64,000 bases of DNA from Acidocella aminolytica 101 = DSM 11237 (GCF_900129125.1 NZ_FQVJ01000003.1:1-64000); one strand, 5' to 3'; positions 16,883-25,659 are shown, numbered from the stretch's first letter. The notes: a model not told the origin generated them from the sequence alone. Translations and numbers: made by a program.

Positions 16883-18448
16883 TCATCCACTCCTACGCCG
16901 TCGCTGTGATGGCTCAAAGCGGGCCATCGGCGGCCTACTGTTTGCCGTCTCCGCCAGGGCGGTTAATACCTCCTCATCCAGACCCAGCCGCACCACGTCA
17001 TCCAGCGCTGTCCTGAGCGGTGCCAGACGGGTTGCCACGGTGGCGCGTAGGGCAGGGGCGGTCATCTTGCCCCAGTCCGAATAAACATCATAGGCCAGCG
17101 CGCCGCGTTCATGCCCCATGAGCAGTTTGGTCATCTCGGTGTCTATTTGGCCACCCTTCATGCGCGCCGTATCCGCTGCGGTGGCGAATGTTCTACGGAA
17201 TGAATAGAGTTCTACTGCGTCTATATCACCCAGTATGCGGCGGCGGAGCGGTATGAACCGGGAGGATATGGTCTTAGCGCGATCCTTATCGGCTCCTTGA
17301 GCTGGGACTTCTGGCCATAGCGGCGCGCTTGAGGCAGTGTCAGGCAGCGCGGCAAGGCGTTGCGTCACCACCTGGGCAGCGAACGGGTGCAATGGGATAA
17401 TGCGCTGCCCGGCTGGCGTCTTATCGCTGCGTATGACCAAGGCCATAGCGCCGTCATCGGCCTTGAATACGTCCCCGCACGTCAGACTCATTATTGAGAG
17501 CGGACGCGCCCCGGTGAGTAAAAGGATACGGATCAGATCGAACATAGCAGGCCCATAGCCGCCCTGCCGTGGGGCTAGTTGGGTGGCATCGGCCCTGATG
17601 AGTGCAACTAGTTCGGCGGAGGTGAAGGCGCGCTTGGTATCCTCAACATGGCCGGGCTTGGCGCGCTTTATGTCGGCCCGCATGTCAGACCAGGGATTAG
17701 CCTCGGTGTGGCCTTTGCGGATGGCCCAGCGCCATAAACCGGATACGGCGGGGAATTCTCGACTTATCGCGGCGGCGGACACGCTTTCTTGGCGCTTATC
17801 AAGGAAGCCTGACGCAATCTGCCGGGTGACTTGGGATAATGCCGCCACCTCAGACCCACCCAGGGCAGTTTCGTCTTTCAGGTAGGCGTCAAATAGCCGG
17901 AATACGGCCTCGTAACCCTGGGCAGTTTTGGCCTTGATCTCTGTCTTATCCTTCAACCACCGCCGCGCAGCGTCAGCTATGGTCATTCCGTCACCCAGGG
18001 CGGCATTCAGATAGCGCAATCGCGCCGCTTCGCCTTGCCTTGCCGCCACCTCATCGGCCTCTCGTTCGATAAACTCTCGGGTTATGTCCGACTCGAATAT
18101 GGGTATGGGCTCCTCATAGTCTCGGGTCTCATAGTCAATGATGCGGTGCCGCCCGGCCTGCATCTCGGCGCGGCGCTGTAAGGCTTTTGCCATGGGATCG
18201 GCGGTCCAGTCGGTCAGCGGGCGTAGGCCAGCTTTGCGGAGCGCTGCGTCTATCTCAGAGCGCATGGCGGCAAGCATGGTGTCCCGGCGTTGCGTGGCCT
18301 CGCGGTGGTCTCTAGTGCCGAGTGAGCGGACCAGTTCACGACAAACCCCGGAACGGGTGCCTAACGCGCGCCCTACGTCGTGCCATCGTGCCTCTGGGAT
18401 ATGTAGTCGGGCTGACCAAGTGAGGCCGCGTCGGATCAGATTCGCCAT
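16883..18448 (-). CDS. tyrosine integrase of the tRNA-Arg element
   Basis: This protein of about 521 residues has an N-terminal MANLIRRGLTWSARLHIP region like that of DUF6538 integrases. A SAM-like core-binding domain follows at about 150-260, then a C-terminal catalytic domain. Active-site residues seen are Arg in LLLTGARPLSIMSL, Arg in YSFRRTFAT, His in LMGHERGA and Tyr in YDVYSDW. The usual His of the HxxR box is Tyr here (Y-S-F-R). It lies 117 bp from tRNA-Arg, points away from it and marks the proximal end of the element. ATG 18448 is preferred over the TTG at 18454. Confidence 0.9.
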   Translation of the reverse strand: MANLIRRGLTWSARLHIPEARWHDVGRALGTRSGVCRELVRSLGTRDHREATQRRDTMLAAMRSEIDAALRKAGLRPLTDWTADPMAKALQRRAEMQAGRHRIIDYETRDYEEPIPIFESDITREFIEREADEVAARQGEAARLRYLNAALGDGMTIADAARRWLKDKTEIKAKTAQGYEAVFRLFDAYLKDETALGGSEVAALSQVTRQIASGFLDKRQESVSAAAISREFPAVSGLWRWAIRKGHTEANPWSDMRADIKRAKPGHVEDTKRAFTSAELVALIRADATQLAPRQGGYGPAMFDLIRILLLTGARPLSIMSLTCGDVFKADDGAMALVIRSDKTPAGQRIIPLHPFAAQVVTQRLAALPDTASSAPLWPEVPAQGADKDRAKTISSRFIPLRRRILGDIDAVELYSFRRTFATAADTARMKGGQIDTEMTKLLMGHERGALAYDVYSDWGKMTAPALRATVATRLAPLRTALDDVVRLGLDEEVLTALAETANSRPPMARFEPSQRRRRSG

Positions 18449-18561
18449 GGCCAAACCATATCATAAGCAAGACAAAACTGTAACGGCAGACCTGTAACGG
18501 CCAGGAACATGCGGTGTTAGGGAGGTTCTTGTAAGACGTTGATTTATAAGGCTAACTTTTA

Positions 18562-18581
18562 AAATGGCGCCCCCGGCAGGA
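18562..18581. repeat. proximal attachment site, overlapping tRNA-Arg 3' end
   Basis: This is the 20-bp sequence repeated exactly at 10602-10621. Here it covers the 3' acceptor strand and part of the T-arm of tRNA-Arg(UCU), so integration keeps the tRNA intact. Confidence 0.9.
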
Positions 18582-18641
18582 CTCGAACCTGCATAAACGA
18601 ACTTAGAAGGATCGGAGCTTATCCAGTTAGCCAACGGGGGC
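18565..18641 (-). tRNA. tRNA-Arg(UCU)
   Basis: The 77-nt leftward gene folds with the acceptor stem GCCCCCG/CGGGGGC. The D-arm is GGCT...AGCT, the anticodon loop CTTCTAA has anticodon TCT, and the T-arm is GCAGG-TTCGAGT-CCTGC. An encoded CCA end follows the discriminator G. The anticodon stem has one T-T mismatch (positions 30-40). It reads AGA codons. Its 3' end is the integration target of the adjacent element. Confidence 0.93.
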
Positions 18642-18835
18642 GTAAGCCGCGCCGGTCATATCATGCACAGAAGAAACTGCAAGAACCATGGACGGACTTG
18701 GCTGAAAACTAACAAGAAACACATTTGTGTTACAGCACTAGGCTGGATACAGGAGGATGCGTTAGGGACCAGACCGGCGGTATATCAATCTCTTTACCAG
18801 GGTAAGGCTTTAAGGATTGGGCAAAAGGGGCAGCC

Positions 18836-19024
18836 ATGCGGGCTTTGAGCTTATTTAAGGCAGTTATGGACAGCCTGCACGTATTTATTCGCGATCGCCG
18901 TGGTGTAACGTCGATTGAATATGCGGTCATCGCACTGATTATTGTACTGGCCATTGTCGGGGGAATTACCCGTATCGGCGGTGAAGTGGCGGCGCCCTTA
19001 AATCAGATAGCCTCCGAACTTTAA
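18836..19024 (+). CDS. flp: Flp-type IVb pilin 1
   Basis: This 62-residue prepilin has a short basic leader, then the Flp processing motif RRG-VTSIEYAVIALIIVLA. The cleavage site is after Gly23 and the Glu at +5 and Tyr at +6 are conserved. A hydrophobic helix of about 20 residues and a small C-terminal part complete it. It would be cut by the CpaA-type peptidase encoded downstream. It has a separate position 340 bp ahead of a second pilin of identical length. Confidence 0.9.
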   Translation: MRALSLFKAVMDSLHVFIRDRRGVTSIEYAVIALIIVLAIVGGITRIGGEVAAPLNQIASEL

Positions 19025-19364
19025 AGACAACATTATTGTACAATTTTCTTGGCGGATGATGCCGGCTCTTTTGCGCGTCTAACGTGCATTCTTAGGGAAG
19101 CGGATGGCTGCCAAAAAAATTAAAAAAGATATATTTTTTCCGATGTCCACAAAAAACTTAGATATTTTTTAATAAATCTTCAATAAAATCACGGTTTATT
19201 GTTGATTAGTGGTCAATCTATATTTGACAGAACCAACTGATTTTCATGTATTATAAATATGCCTTGAAAGAGGAAGGGGGACGCAGTGTAATCTGGTGTC
19301 CACTTTCTGTGCTCTCAATGCCGTCTGGGTGTGTCGTTTGTTAAACATTCGAAAGGTTTCTGCT
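19025..19364. promoter_or_regulatory. AT-rich leader between the two pilin genes
   Basis: These 340 bp are far AT-richer than the surroundings, with A and T runs at 19110-19200. A possible promoter has TTGACA at 19224-19229 and TATTAT at 19249-19254 (19-bp spacing). The region probably holds the promoter and long 5' leader of the second pilin gene. The exact elements are uncertain. Confidence 0.35.
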
Positions 19365-19553
19365 GTGCTCGTAAACTTTATCCGTACCGCTGTCGCTCAT
19401 AAAGCGGCTCAATTTAACGTTGATAAGCGCGCCGTCACTGCCATTGAATATGCTCTTATTGCCGCTTTGATCGCCGTGGTGATTATTGCTGCCGTAACCA
19501 GCTTGGGTAAGGGTGTTTCCAACACCTTCAATTCTGTTGCGTCTGAGCTTTAA
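19365..19553 (+). CDS. flp: Flp-type IVb pilin 2, GTG start
   Basis: From the GTG at 19365 the protein is 62 residues, exactly the length of pilin 1. Its processing motif KRA-VTAIEYALIAALIAVVI aligns residue for residue (Glu28, Tyr29). GAAAGG lies eight bases before the GTG. The in-frame ATG at 19296 would add an unlikely 23-residue extension. Residue 23 before the scissile bond is Ala where Gly is usual, which may still be processed. A terminator hairpin follows, so this is probably the abundant major pilin transcribed separately. Confidence 0.85.
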   Translation: MLVNFIRTAVAHKAAQFNVDKRAVTAIEYALIAALIAVVIIAAVTSLGKGVSNTFNSVASEL

Positions 19554-19581
19554 TCGCGTTTGTTCCTCGTTGGAATGGGTT

Positions 19582-19620
19582 GGCTGCCCGATTTTTCGGG
19601 CGGCCTTATTGTGTTGTTTT
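19582..19620 (+). terminator. intrinsic terminator or attenuator after pilin 2
   Basis: GGCTGCCCG and CGGGCGGCC form a 9-bp stem with one wobble pair around a short AT-rich loop, followed by TTATTGTGTTGTTTT. It sits 28 bp after the pilin stop and before cpaA. It would limit read-through and let pilin mRNA exceed machinery mRNA. Confidence 0.7.
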
Positions 19621-19827
19621 TCTGCTGAAACGTTATTGTCTCTGCACTAACGCGTTTTGTCTTCATATAGAAATTAAGCTTTTACATCACGTTGTTTTGA
19701 TATTACACAAAGTGATTGTAAGCATGCTGACGGACCGGTCCTTCGAGTATTTTGTGCTCCAGGAGCGGAAAGTACAAAGGAATATCTCAAGATTGCTTAA
19801 AGCAGCAGAGGTGGGGCGCGGAACAAC

Positions 19828-20343
19828 GTGGCTGATGTGAGCGTGTTTTTGGTGGCTTTGGCGGTGTTGCTGCTTGTTTATGCTGCCGTGCATGACGTTG
19901 CTGTGAGAACTGTTCCTAATTGGATTTCCGGACTGATTTTGCTCTCAGGTGTTGGGCTTCGCATGGCTGACCATAGCCTGCTCACCTCCCTGACCGCGGT
20001 TTTGGTGTTGTTTTTGTTCCTGTTTGGCGTGTGGTTGGCTGGCCTTATGGGTGGAGGCGACGTCAAGTTATGGGCTGCCTCGGCCTTTTTGGTTCCTCCG
20101 TCTTGGCAGACAATGCTCTTTTTTGTCGCAAATACCTTGTTCATAGGCGGCTTTTTAGCGGTTGTTTATATTTTAATGTCCTTTGTGGTGCCTAGCCCAG
20201 CGGCTTCCCGTGCGGGCTCATGTTTTAGGCGTTTTCTAAGGGTTGAAAGGTGGCGGATCAGCCGTCGCGCCGCGCTGCCTTATGCCTGCGCCATAGCGGG
20301 TGGGGTTTGTACGGTGTTGTTTCCGCGAATTTTCCAAACATAG
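19828..20343 (+). CDS. cpaA: prepilin peptidase of the Tad system (CpaA/TadV)
   Basis: This 171-residue integral membrane aspartic protease processes Flp prepilins. The two catalytic aspartates are visible: Asp23 in AVHDVAVRTVPNW and Asp78 in the GGGDVKLWAA motif. Several hydrophobic helices surround them. The N-terminal methylation domain of classical PilD is absent, as usual for CpaA/TadV. It follows the pilin genes and precedes cpaB by 7 bp. Confidence 0.9.
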   Translation: MADVSVFLVALAVLLLVYAAVHDVAVRTVPNWISGLILLSGVGLRMADHSLLTSLTAVLVLFLFLFGVWLAGLMGGGDVKLWAASAFLVPPSWQTMLFFVANTLFIGGFLAVVYILMSFVVPSPAASRAGSCFRRFLRVERWRISRRAALPYACAIAGGVCTVLFPRIFQT

Positions 20344-20350
20344 GTCGCAC

Positions 20351-21190
20351 ATGGTCTTTCGTCTCGGCATATTCGTCGTTTTAATAGCCGCGCTGGCCGC
20401 GGTGGTCGTGTTCGGCTATTCCATTCTTGATCAAGGGCATCGGGCACAGCGTGCCACCGTTGCCCCGCCGCCGACGGAGCAAATTCTCGTTGCCGCCGCG
20501 CCACTTTCCGGCGGGGCGCTGATCCAGCCCAATAATATTTCAACCTCGACTGTCCTGGTGGCCAAGGTTCCGGCCGACGCCATACAGGATACACCACAAA
20601 ACAGAACCTCCATAACGGGCGCTATGGTCAAATCGTCGCTCGCGCAGGGCGCGGTAATCACCAATGCTAGCATCATTCGGCCCGGAGATCATGGCTTTTT
20701 GGCTGCCGTTTTGTCGCCCGGCATGCGCGCGGTCACGGTTGCTGTTGATAACGTAACCGGTGCGGATGGGCTGATTTGGCCAGGTGACAGGGTGGACGTG
20801 CTGTTAACACAGAACATCTCCGGCGCACCTGAATCAAAGAGCATCGCGGCTGAGGTTGTGCTCAGCAATGTACGGGTCATCGCCACCGGAACTGAGCTGA
20901 TTAAAAGCCCAGGCAATAATGGCAATAATAACAATCAGTCTGCCTCAACTGTTACGCTGGAGGTTACGCAAGAGCAGGCTGCCCGCTGTCTGGTGGCGGT
21001 TAATCTGGGTAAACTATCACTAATTGTTCATTCAGCGCAGAGCCTTCAGGCGAAAGTAAGCACCGCGCCGCCGCCGCCTGTCTGGGCGGGGCAGGTTTCG
21101 CCAGCCTTATCCGCGACACAGCCGACTGAACAGCCAGTTACAACGGTGAAGGTCATTTCCGCTGGCACTTCTGGGGAGTTTAAGTTCTGA
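20351..21190 (+). CDS. cpaB: Flp pilus assembly protein CpaB/RcpC
   Basis: This 279-residue protein starts MVFRLGIFVVLIAALAAVVV, an N-terminal membrane anchor. A SAF domain (about 45-110) and the CpaB periplasmic domain with GMRAVTVAVDNVTGADGLIW follow. The C-terminal third has an Asn-rich linker (NNGNNNNQ) and a Pro-rich stretch. CpaB proteins help the secretin and pilus cross the envelope. ATG 20351 is chosen over the frame start at 20300, which overlaps cpaA. Its stop overlaps the start of cpaC (TGATG). Confidence 0.9.
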   Translation: MVFRLGIFVVLIAALAAVVVFGYSILDQGHRAQRATVAPPPTEQILVAAAPLSGGALIQPNNISTSTVLVAKVPADAIQDTPQNRTSITGAMVKSSLAQGAVITNASIIRPGDHGFLAAVLSPGMRAVTVAVDNVTGADGLIWPGDRVDVLLTQNISGAPESKSIAAEVVLSNVRVIATGTELIKSPGNNGNNNNQSASTVTLEVTQEQAARCLVAVNLGKLSLIVHSAQSLQAKVSTAPPPPVWAGQVSPALSATQPTEQPVTTVKVISAGTSGEFKF

Positions 21191-22632
21191 TGCGTGGCCT
21201 TTTCACCGCGTCGGTCCTGACGCTATTTACAGGTATCTCCAGCGCGTTCGCGCAGACCGCCAATATGGACGGTAGCGCCAGTCACTCAGCCCCAACAACA
21301 CAAGCCGACGCGAGTGCACAGGTTATTCCGCCCGCTCATTACGGTACCTTGCAAATCTCCGAAGGGCGGGGAAAGCTGGTCAAGTTGCCCCGGCCGGTCG
21401 CAAACCTATTCGTTGCGGATGAAAGCGTCGCTTCTGTCCGGCCTGCCAGCCCCAGTACGATGTTCGTCTTCGGCAAAAAAGCCGGCGAGACGGATGTGGT
21501 GGCAACCGATGCGGCGGGTAACCGGATCGCGCAATACACGATTACCGTGAACCCGTCGCAATATAGCGATGACAGAGTGGATAGTCAGTCTCATGCTACG
21601 GCGCCCGGCGGTGCCGTCTCGGCCGAGTCCGAACCGGGTGGCATGATCATTCGTGGGACTGTGAATTCTGCGGAAGATGCCCAACGAGTTGTCAATCAAG
21701 CCAAGCTGATCTCGCCTAATGGTAAGGTGACCAATGACCTAACCGTACAGCAGCCCATTCAGGTGGAATTAAAAGTCCGCATTGCGCAAATGTCCCGGCA
21801 GGTGACGCGTGAGCTTGGGATTAATTGGAGCTCTGTTGGCACGTCGGGAATCTCCATTGGGAAGTTCCTTGTCACGGGTACAACTGCTTCAGCGGCAAGT
21901 TCTTTGTCCTCAGCCACGCCCGGCAGCATCGGCGTCACCTTTCCCGGTGGCACGTTTGAGGGCGTCATTGACGCTCTGGCCACGGACAACCTCGCCCACA
22001 TCCTCGCTGAACCGACACTGACCACCCTTTCTGGCACACAAGCGAGCTTTCAGGTTGGCGGGCAGTTTCCTGTTCCGGTGTCCAGTGGCACCAGCAGCGG
22101 GTCATCGACCACGGTCTCATTCAAGAATTACGGTGTGCTGCTGTCCTTCATCCCAACCGTCTTTTCGGATGGCCGGATCGCCTTGAAGGTTTCGCCGCAG
22201 ATCAGCACGATCGACAGTTCTAATTCCGCGTTAATCAGCTCCGGCGCCAGTTCCGAAAGCTTTTCTGTACCGTCTTTAACTGTTACCGCCGCTACTTCAA
22301 CCGTGGTTCTGGGCTCAGGACAGGGCATGGCGATTGCCGGATTGCTGGAGGATACCACGAACCAAGTCAGCAACGGCGTGCCTGGCCTGTCTGAAATCCC
22401 CATCCTTGGCGCCTTGTTCCGTGGAAATGCCTTCCAGCGCGAGCAGCAAGAGTTGGTTATCACCGTTACGCCTTACATCGTGAACCCAGTCAATAACCCC
22501 AACAGCATTGCATCGCCAGATGATGGCTGGTCGCCGCCGAACGACCTGCAGAGGATTCTGCTTTTGCGTAACAACGGCACCAACGTCGCAAAGGGCAGCA
22601 TCCCTGGTGATGCCGGGTTCATCGTTCAATGA
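21190..22632 (+). CDS. cpaC: Tad outer-membrane secretin CpaC/RcpA
   Basis: This 480-residue secretin has the signal peptide MRGLFTASVLTLFTGISSAF with cleavage near AFA-Q. An N-terminal pilus-type domain (SEGRGKLVKLPRPVANLFVA) and a BON-like segment (IIRGTVNSAEDAQRVVNQAK) precede the secretin beta-barrel domain. VPVSSGTSSGSSTTVSFKNY and PFGxIL-type signatures such as VPGLSEIPILGALFRG are seen. It forms the outer-membrane pore for Flp pili. Coupled to cpaB by overlap; the CpaD lipoprotein gene follows 14 bp on. Confidence 0.92.
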   Translation: MRGLFTASVLTLFTGISSAFAQTANMDGSASHSAPTTQADASAQVIPPAHYGTLQISEGRGKLVKLPRPVANLFVADESVASVRPASPSTMFVFGKKAGETDVVATDAAGNRIAQYTITVNPSQYSDDRVDSQSHATAPGGAVSAESEPGGMIIRGTVNSAEDAQRVVNQAKLISPNGKVTNDLTVQQPIQVELKVRIAQMSRQVTRELGINWSSVGTSGISIGKFLVTGTTASAASSLSSATPGSIGVTFPGGTFEGVIDALATDNLAHILAEPTLTTLSGTQASFQVGGQFPVPVSSGTSSGSSTTVSFKNYGVLLSFIPTVFSDGRIALKVSPQISTIDSSNSALISSGASSESFSVPSLTVTAATSTVVLGSGQGMAIAGLLEDTTNQVSNGVPGLSEIPILGALFRGNAFQREQQELVITVTPYIVNPVNNPNSIASPDDGWSPPNDLQRILLLRNNGTNVAKGSIPGDAGFIVQ

Positions 22633-22646
22633 AGGAAGGATGTGCC

Positions 22647-22946
22647 ATGAAAAACAGCCTAACTCTCTGCGCCTTCCTCGCCTTGGTGGCGTTGGCGGGG
22701 TGCCAAGGGGCTTTCAACCCCTTTAACCGTCCAGGTGACTGGTCTGAGACGGGAGCGGCTAATGAGGCTTTGGCACAGCAGGTTGCAAACAAGTCCGATC
22801 TGATTCAGGGGCAGTCGGAACCGGGTAGCAATGGCGTGTTCGCGGTAGGAGGTATTGAGCAAGCCACCACCAATGGCACGGCCGCGGGTATCCAGAAAAC
22901 CTTAACAACAACCGCCGTGGCAACTTCCATTAGCGGAGGAAACTAA
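22647..22946 (+). CDS. cpaD: short CpaD-like pilus lipoprotein
   Basis: This 99-residue lipoprotein has the signal MKNSLTLCAFLALVALAGCQ with Cys at about 19. The mature part starts FNPFNRPGDW and holds the CpaD signature ANEALAQQVANKSDLIQGQS. It ends in a glycine-rich tail. Caulobacter-type CpaD is about twice as long, so only the C-terminal CpaD region is present here, perhaps naturally. The start at 22647 follows GGAAGGATG; the upstream ATG at 22629 would spoil the signal peptide. Confidence 0.75.
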   Translation: MKNSLTLCAFLALVALAGCQGAFNPFNRPGDWSETGAANEALAQQVANKSDLIQGQSEPGSNGVFAVGGIEQATTNGTAAGIQKTLTTTAVATSISGGN

Positions 22947-22983
22947 TGGGCGCCTTGTGGCATTTGGTAATAAAGGGGGGGAC

Positions 22984-24249
22984 ATGAGCAGCCGGGGTGC
23001 GGTAGGCGGGTTCTCTGATGGTGGCGCAATGGCCAGCCGGCCAGACCGCCTAACTGTCCTTGCCTTTATCAACGATCCTGCTAGCGAGCAGGTTTTACGT
23101 GACAGTCTGAGCGAAGCGACAGCGGGCGGCGTCGATATAAAGCGCGGCACGGTCCGCACGGCGATTGCCGCCATGGCTAAGATGCAAACGCCTGAAGTGC
23201 TGATCGTCGATATCGCCGGAGAGGAACAACCCTTACAAGCACTGGGCGAACTGTCTGACGTTGTTGAGCCAGGTGTCCGTGTGCTGGTTGTTGGTGACAA
23301 TCAGGAGGTTGATTTCTACCGGCACATTACGCGCGGCATGGGCGTGATGGAATATCTGTTCAAACCCCTCACGCGGGAAGCCGTCGCACGCCATTTTTCA
23401 CCGCTGATCACCCGTAAAACCATCGGCCTGGATGCAGCGCGTGGCGGGCGTGTGGTCGTAATTATGGGGGCGCGTGGGGGCGTGGGGGCTACGACGCTCG
23501 CTGGTAATTTGGCTTGGATGCTGGGAGTTATCGCAAAACGCCATACGGTATTTTTGGAATCCGATATTCACATGGGCTCTGGCGCGTTGCTGCTTGGCGG
23601 CAAAAGCGGGCCGGGTCTGCGTATGGCGTTGGAGATGCCAGACCGTATCGACCCGCTTTTTGTTGAACGTGCGGCGCAGCCTGTAACTGAACGGCTAAAC
23701 GTGCTGTCCTCTGAAGAAAAGCTGACAGAGCCGATGGTTTACGCGCCCGGCGCGGCGCGGCGGCTGCTGGAGGCGCTGCGGGTTCGTTATAATTTTATTG
23801 TGATGGATGTGCCTTTTTTGCCGCTTGACTGCAATCGTGAGCTTATTGAGTTCGCGCATCACCGCGTCATTGTTATGGATCCGTCTCTGGCCTCGGTACG
23901 TGATACGTTGCGGTTGCTTAGTTTGCCCAACGGTCCCTGGCAGCCACAAAGCCCAACAGTTGTGCTTAACCGCCAAGGACGCCCGGGTGGCTTGACCCGT
24001 AAGCAGATTGAAGATGCGCTAAAGGTCAAAATCGACATCTGTGTTCCGGATATGCCGAAACAGCTGAATGAGAGCGCCAGCTTTGGTGAGCCGGCGGTCA
24101 TTGCAAAAGGGCCTTTCCGGCAGGCCGTTACCGAGTTGGCGCGTGAAATTGGTTTTGTTGCCACGCGTGATGAAGAAGGCGCCAGCGCTCTGATACAAAG
24201 CGGGTCTCTTGGTGGGGTCTTCAAAGTTCTGGGCTTACGGAAGGGATAA
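22984..24249 (+). CDS. cpaE: Tad pilus localisation ATPase CpaE/TadZ
   Basis: This protein of about 421 residues has an N-terminal receiver-like domain (about 20-140). A ParA/MinD-type ATPase domain follows, whose P-loop is the deviant GARGGVGATTLA at 162-173, characteristic of CpaE/TadZ. LVVGD and MDVPFLPLDCNREL are seen further on. CpaE places the pilus machinery at the pole. ATG 22984 follows a GGGGGGG Shine-Dalgarno run; a GTG at 22957 in the same frame is possible. Six bp separate it from cpaF. Confidence 0.9.
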   Translation: MSSRGAVGGFSDGGAMASRPDRLTVLAFINDPASEQVLRDSLSEATAGGVDIKRGTVRTAIAAMAKMQTPEVLIVDIAGEEQPLQALGELSDVVEPGVRVLVVGDNQEVDFYRHITRGMGVMEYLFKPLTREAVARHFSPLITRKTIGLDAARGGRVVVIMGARGGVGATTLAGNLAWMLGVIAKRHTVFLESDIHMGSGALLLGGKSGPGLRMALEMPDRIDPLFVERAAQPVTERLNVLSSEEKLTEPMVYAPGAARRLLEALRVRYNFIVMDVPFLPLDCNRELIEFAHHRVIVMDPSLASVRDTLRLLSLPNGPWQPQSPTVVLNRQGRPGGLTRKQIEDALKVKIDICVPDMPKQLNESASFGEPAVIAKGPFRQAVTELAREIGFVATRDEEGASALIQSGSLGGVFKVLGLRKG

Positions 24250-24255
24250 GCCGAA

Positions 24256-25659
24256 ATGTCTGATATTATGCCAGTTTTCGGGCGCCGCCGGCGTGAGGAA
24301 TTCGAAGGCGCTTCAACATCGCGTCCAGTGCCGGAAACATCGTCCGTTCCGGTTCAGCCTGCTGACGTCACGCGGATTCCACTGCAAACGGGTGCGTCCG
24401 TCCGGGCTGAAATCGCTGAACTGCGCAATATGTGTCTAGCCCGTATGGACGCAACCGCTGTCGCTGCGCTGCCTGCTGAACGGTTGTTGATCGAGGTTGA
24501 GCGGCTGATCTCCGATATCGCCACCGACAAACGTGTTCAGTTAAATGCCCGTGAACAACGCGCCCTGGCGACTGAGCTGGTTGATGACATGCTGGGCCTC
24601 GGTCCGTTGGAGCCGTTGTTGCTTGATGATTCAATCAACGACATCATGGTGAACGGTCCTGATCATGTGTTTGTGGAACGTGGTGGCAAGCTGCAGCAGG
24701 TCTCGGTACGTTTTCGGGACTGGACGCACCTGACCAATATTTGTCAGCGCATCGCGGCTTCGGTCGGGCGCCGTGTCGATGAATCAAGCCCCATGTGCGA
24801 TGCGCGGCTGAAAGACGGTTCGCGCGTGAATATCGTTCTGCCACCTCTGGCGATTGACGGTCCCTCCATCTCGATCCGAAAATTTTCTAAAAAACCAATT
24901 GATTTCAAAAAACTTATTGAATTCGGCGCCATGACGCCCCCAATTGCCCGTGTCCTGGAGATTGCGGCACGTTGCAGGCTGAACATCATCGTCTCTGGCG
25001 GTACCGGCTCCGGCAAGACGACGATGATGAACGCATTGTCGCGCTTTATCGATGCGACTGAGCGTATTGTGACGGTTGAGGACGCGGCCGAACTGCAATT
25101 ACAGCAGCCGCATGTGGTGCGTTTGGAAACACGCCCGCCAAGCCTGGAGGGGAAAGGCGAAGTTACAGCCCGTGACCTGGTAAGAAACGCACTGCGTATG
25201 CGTCCTGACCGAATTATCATCGGTGAAACGCGTGGGGCTGAGGCATTCGATATGCTGCAGGCCATGAACACGGGCCATGATGGTTCGATGTCAACGATCC
25301 ATGCCAATAACACGCGTGATGCGCTCTCGCGTATTGAGAATATGGTGCAGATGTCCTCAATGGGCCTCACGCCGCGTGCCATCCGTCAGCAGGTTTGCGC
25401 GGCGGTTAATCTCATCATCCAGGTGGAACGCCAGCGCGATGGCGGCCGCCGTGTGGTGCAGGTGACGGAACTGGCTGGTATCGAAGGTGAAACGCAACTC
25501 CTCAACGACATCTTCAAGCTTGAAATCACAGGTGAAACACCAAATGGCCGTTTGGTTGGTCGTTATGAGGTGAGCCGTATTCGCTCCTCCTTCCAGGAGC
25601 GTTTACAATATTACGGGCTAGACCGTGCCTGGATGACAGCATTAGAGGAGGGCGGATGA
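24256..25659 (+). CDS. cpaF: Tad secretion ATPase CpaF/TadA
   Basis: This 467-residue traffic ATPase energises Flp pilin assembly. It shows Walker A GGTGSGKTTM at about 248-257, the Asp box and Walker B around VTVEDAAELQLQQPHVVRLE. His-box ATMSTIHANNTRDALSRIE-like residues follow. The N-terminal region carries LGPLEPLLLDDSINDIMVNG, typical of CpaF. The start is supported by GGAAGGGA before ATG 24256. The stop overlaps tadB by 4 bp. Confidence 0.95.
   Translation: MSDIMPVFGRRRREEFEGASTSRPVPETSSVPVQPADVTRIPLQTGASVRAEIAELRNMCLARMDATAVAALPAERLLIEVERLISDIATDKRVQLNAREQRALATELVDDMLGLGPLEPLLLDDSINDIMVNGPDHVFVERGGKLQQVSVRFRDWTHLTNICQRIAASVGRRVDESSPMCDARLKDGSRVNIVLPPLAIDGPSISIRKFSKKPIDFKKLIEFGAMTPPIARVLEIAARCRLNIIVSGGTGSGKTTMMNALSRFIDATERIVTVEDAAELQLQQPHVVRLETRPPSLEGKGEVTARDLVRNALRMRPDRIIIGETRGAEAFDMLQAMNTGHDGSMSTIHANNTRDALSRIENMVQMSSMGLTPRAIRQQVCAAVNLIIQVERQRDGGRRVVQVTELAGIEGETQLLNDIFKLEITGETPNGRLVGRYEVSRIRSSFQERLQYYGLDRAWMTALEEGG

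Larger units (their letters stand above)
10602..18581. mobile_element. tRNA-Arg-integrated genomic element, about 8 kb, complete
   Basis: It is bounded by 20-bp perfect direct repeats (10602-10621 and 18562-18581) that derive from the 3' end of tRNA-Arg(UCU). The integrase gene lies next to the tRNA-proximal end, as in most tRNA-targeting islands. Cargo in order: a secreted protein, a serine resolvase, a 32-residue membrane peptide, an 88-residue protein, a RepA-like ATPase, a HEPN-motif protein, a 314-residue unknown and an integrase remnant. No capsid, portal, terminase or conjugation genes are seen, so it resembles a satellite or small integrative mobilisable island. Core genes flank it directly on both sides. 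Confidence 0.88.
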
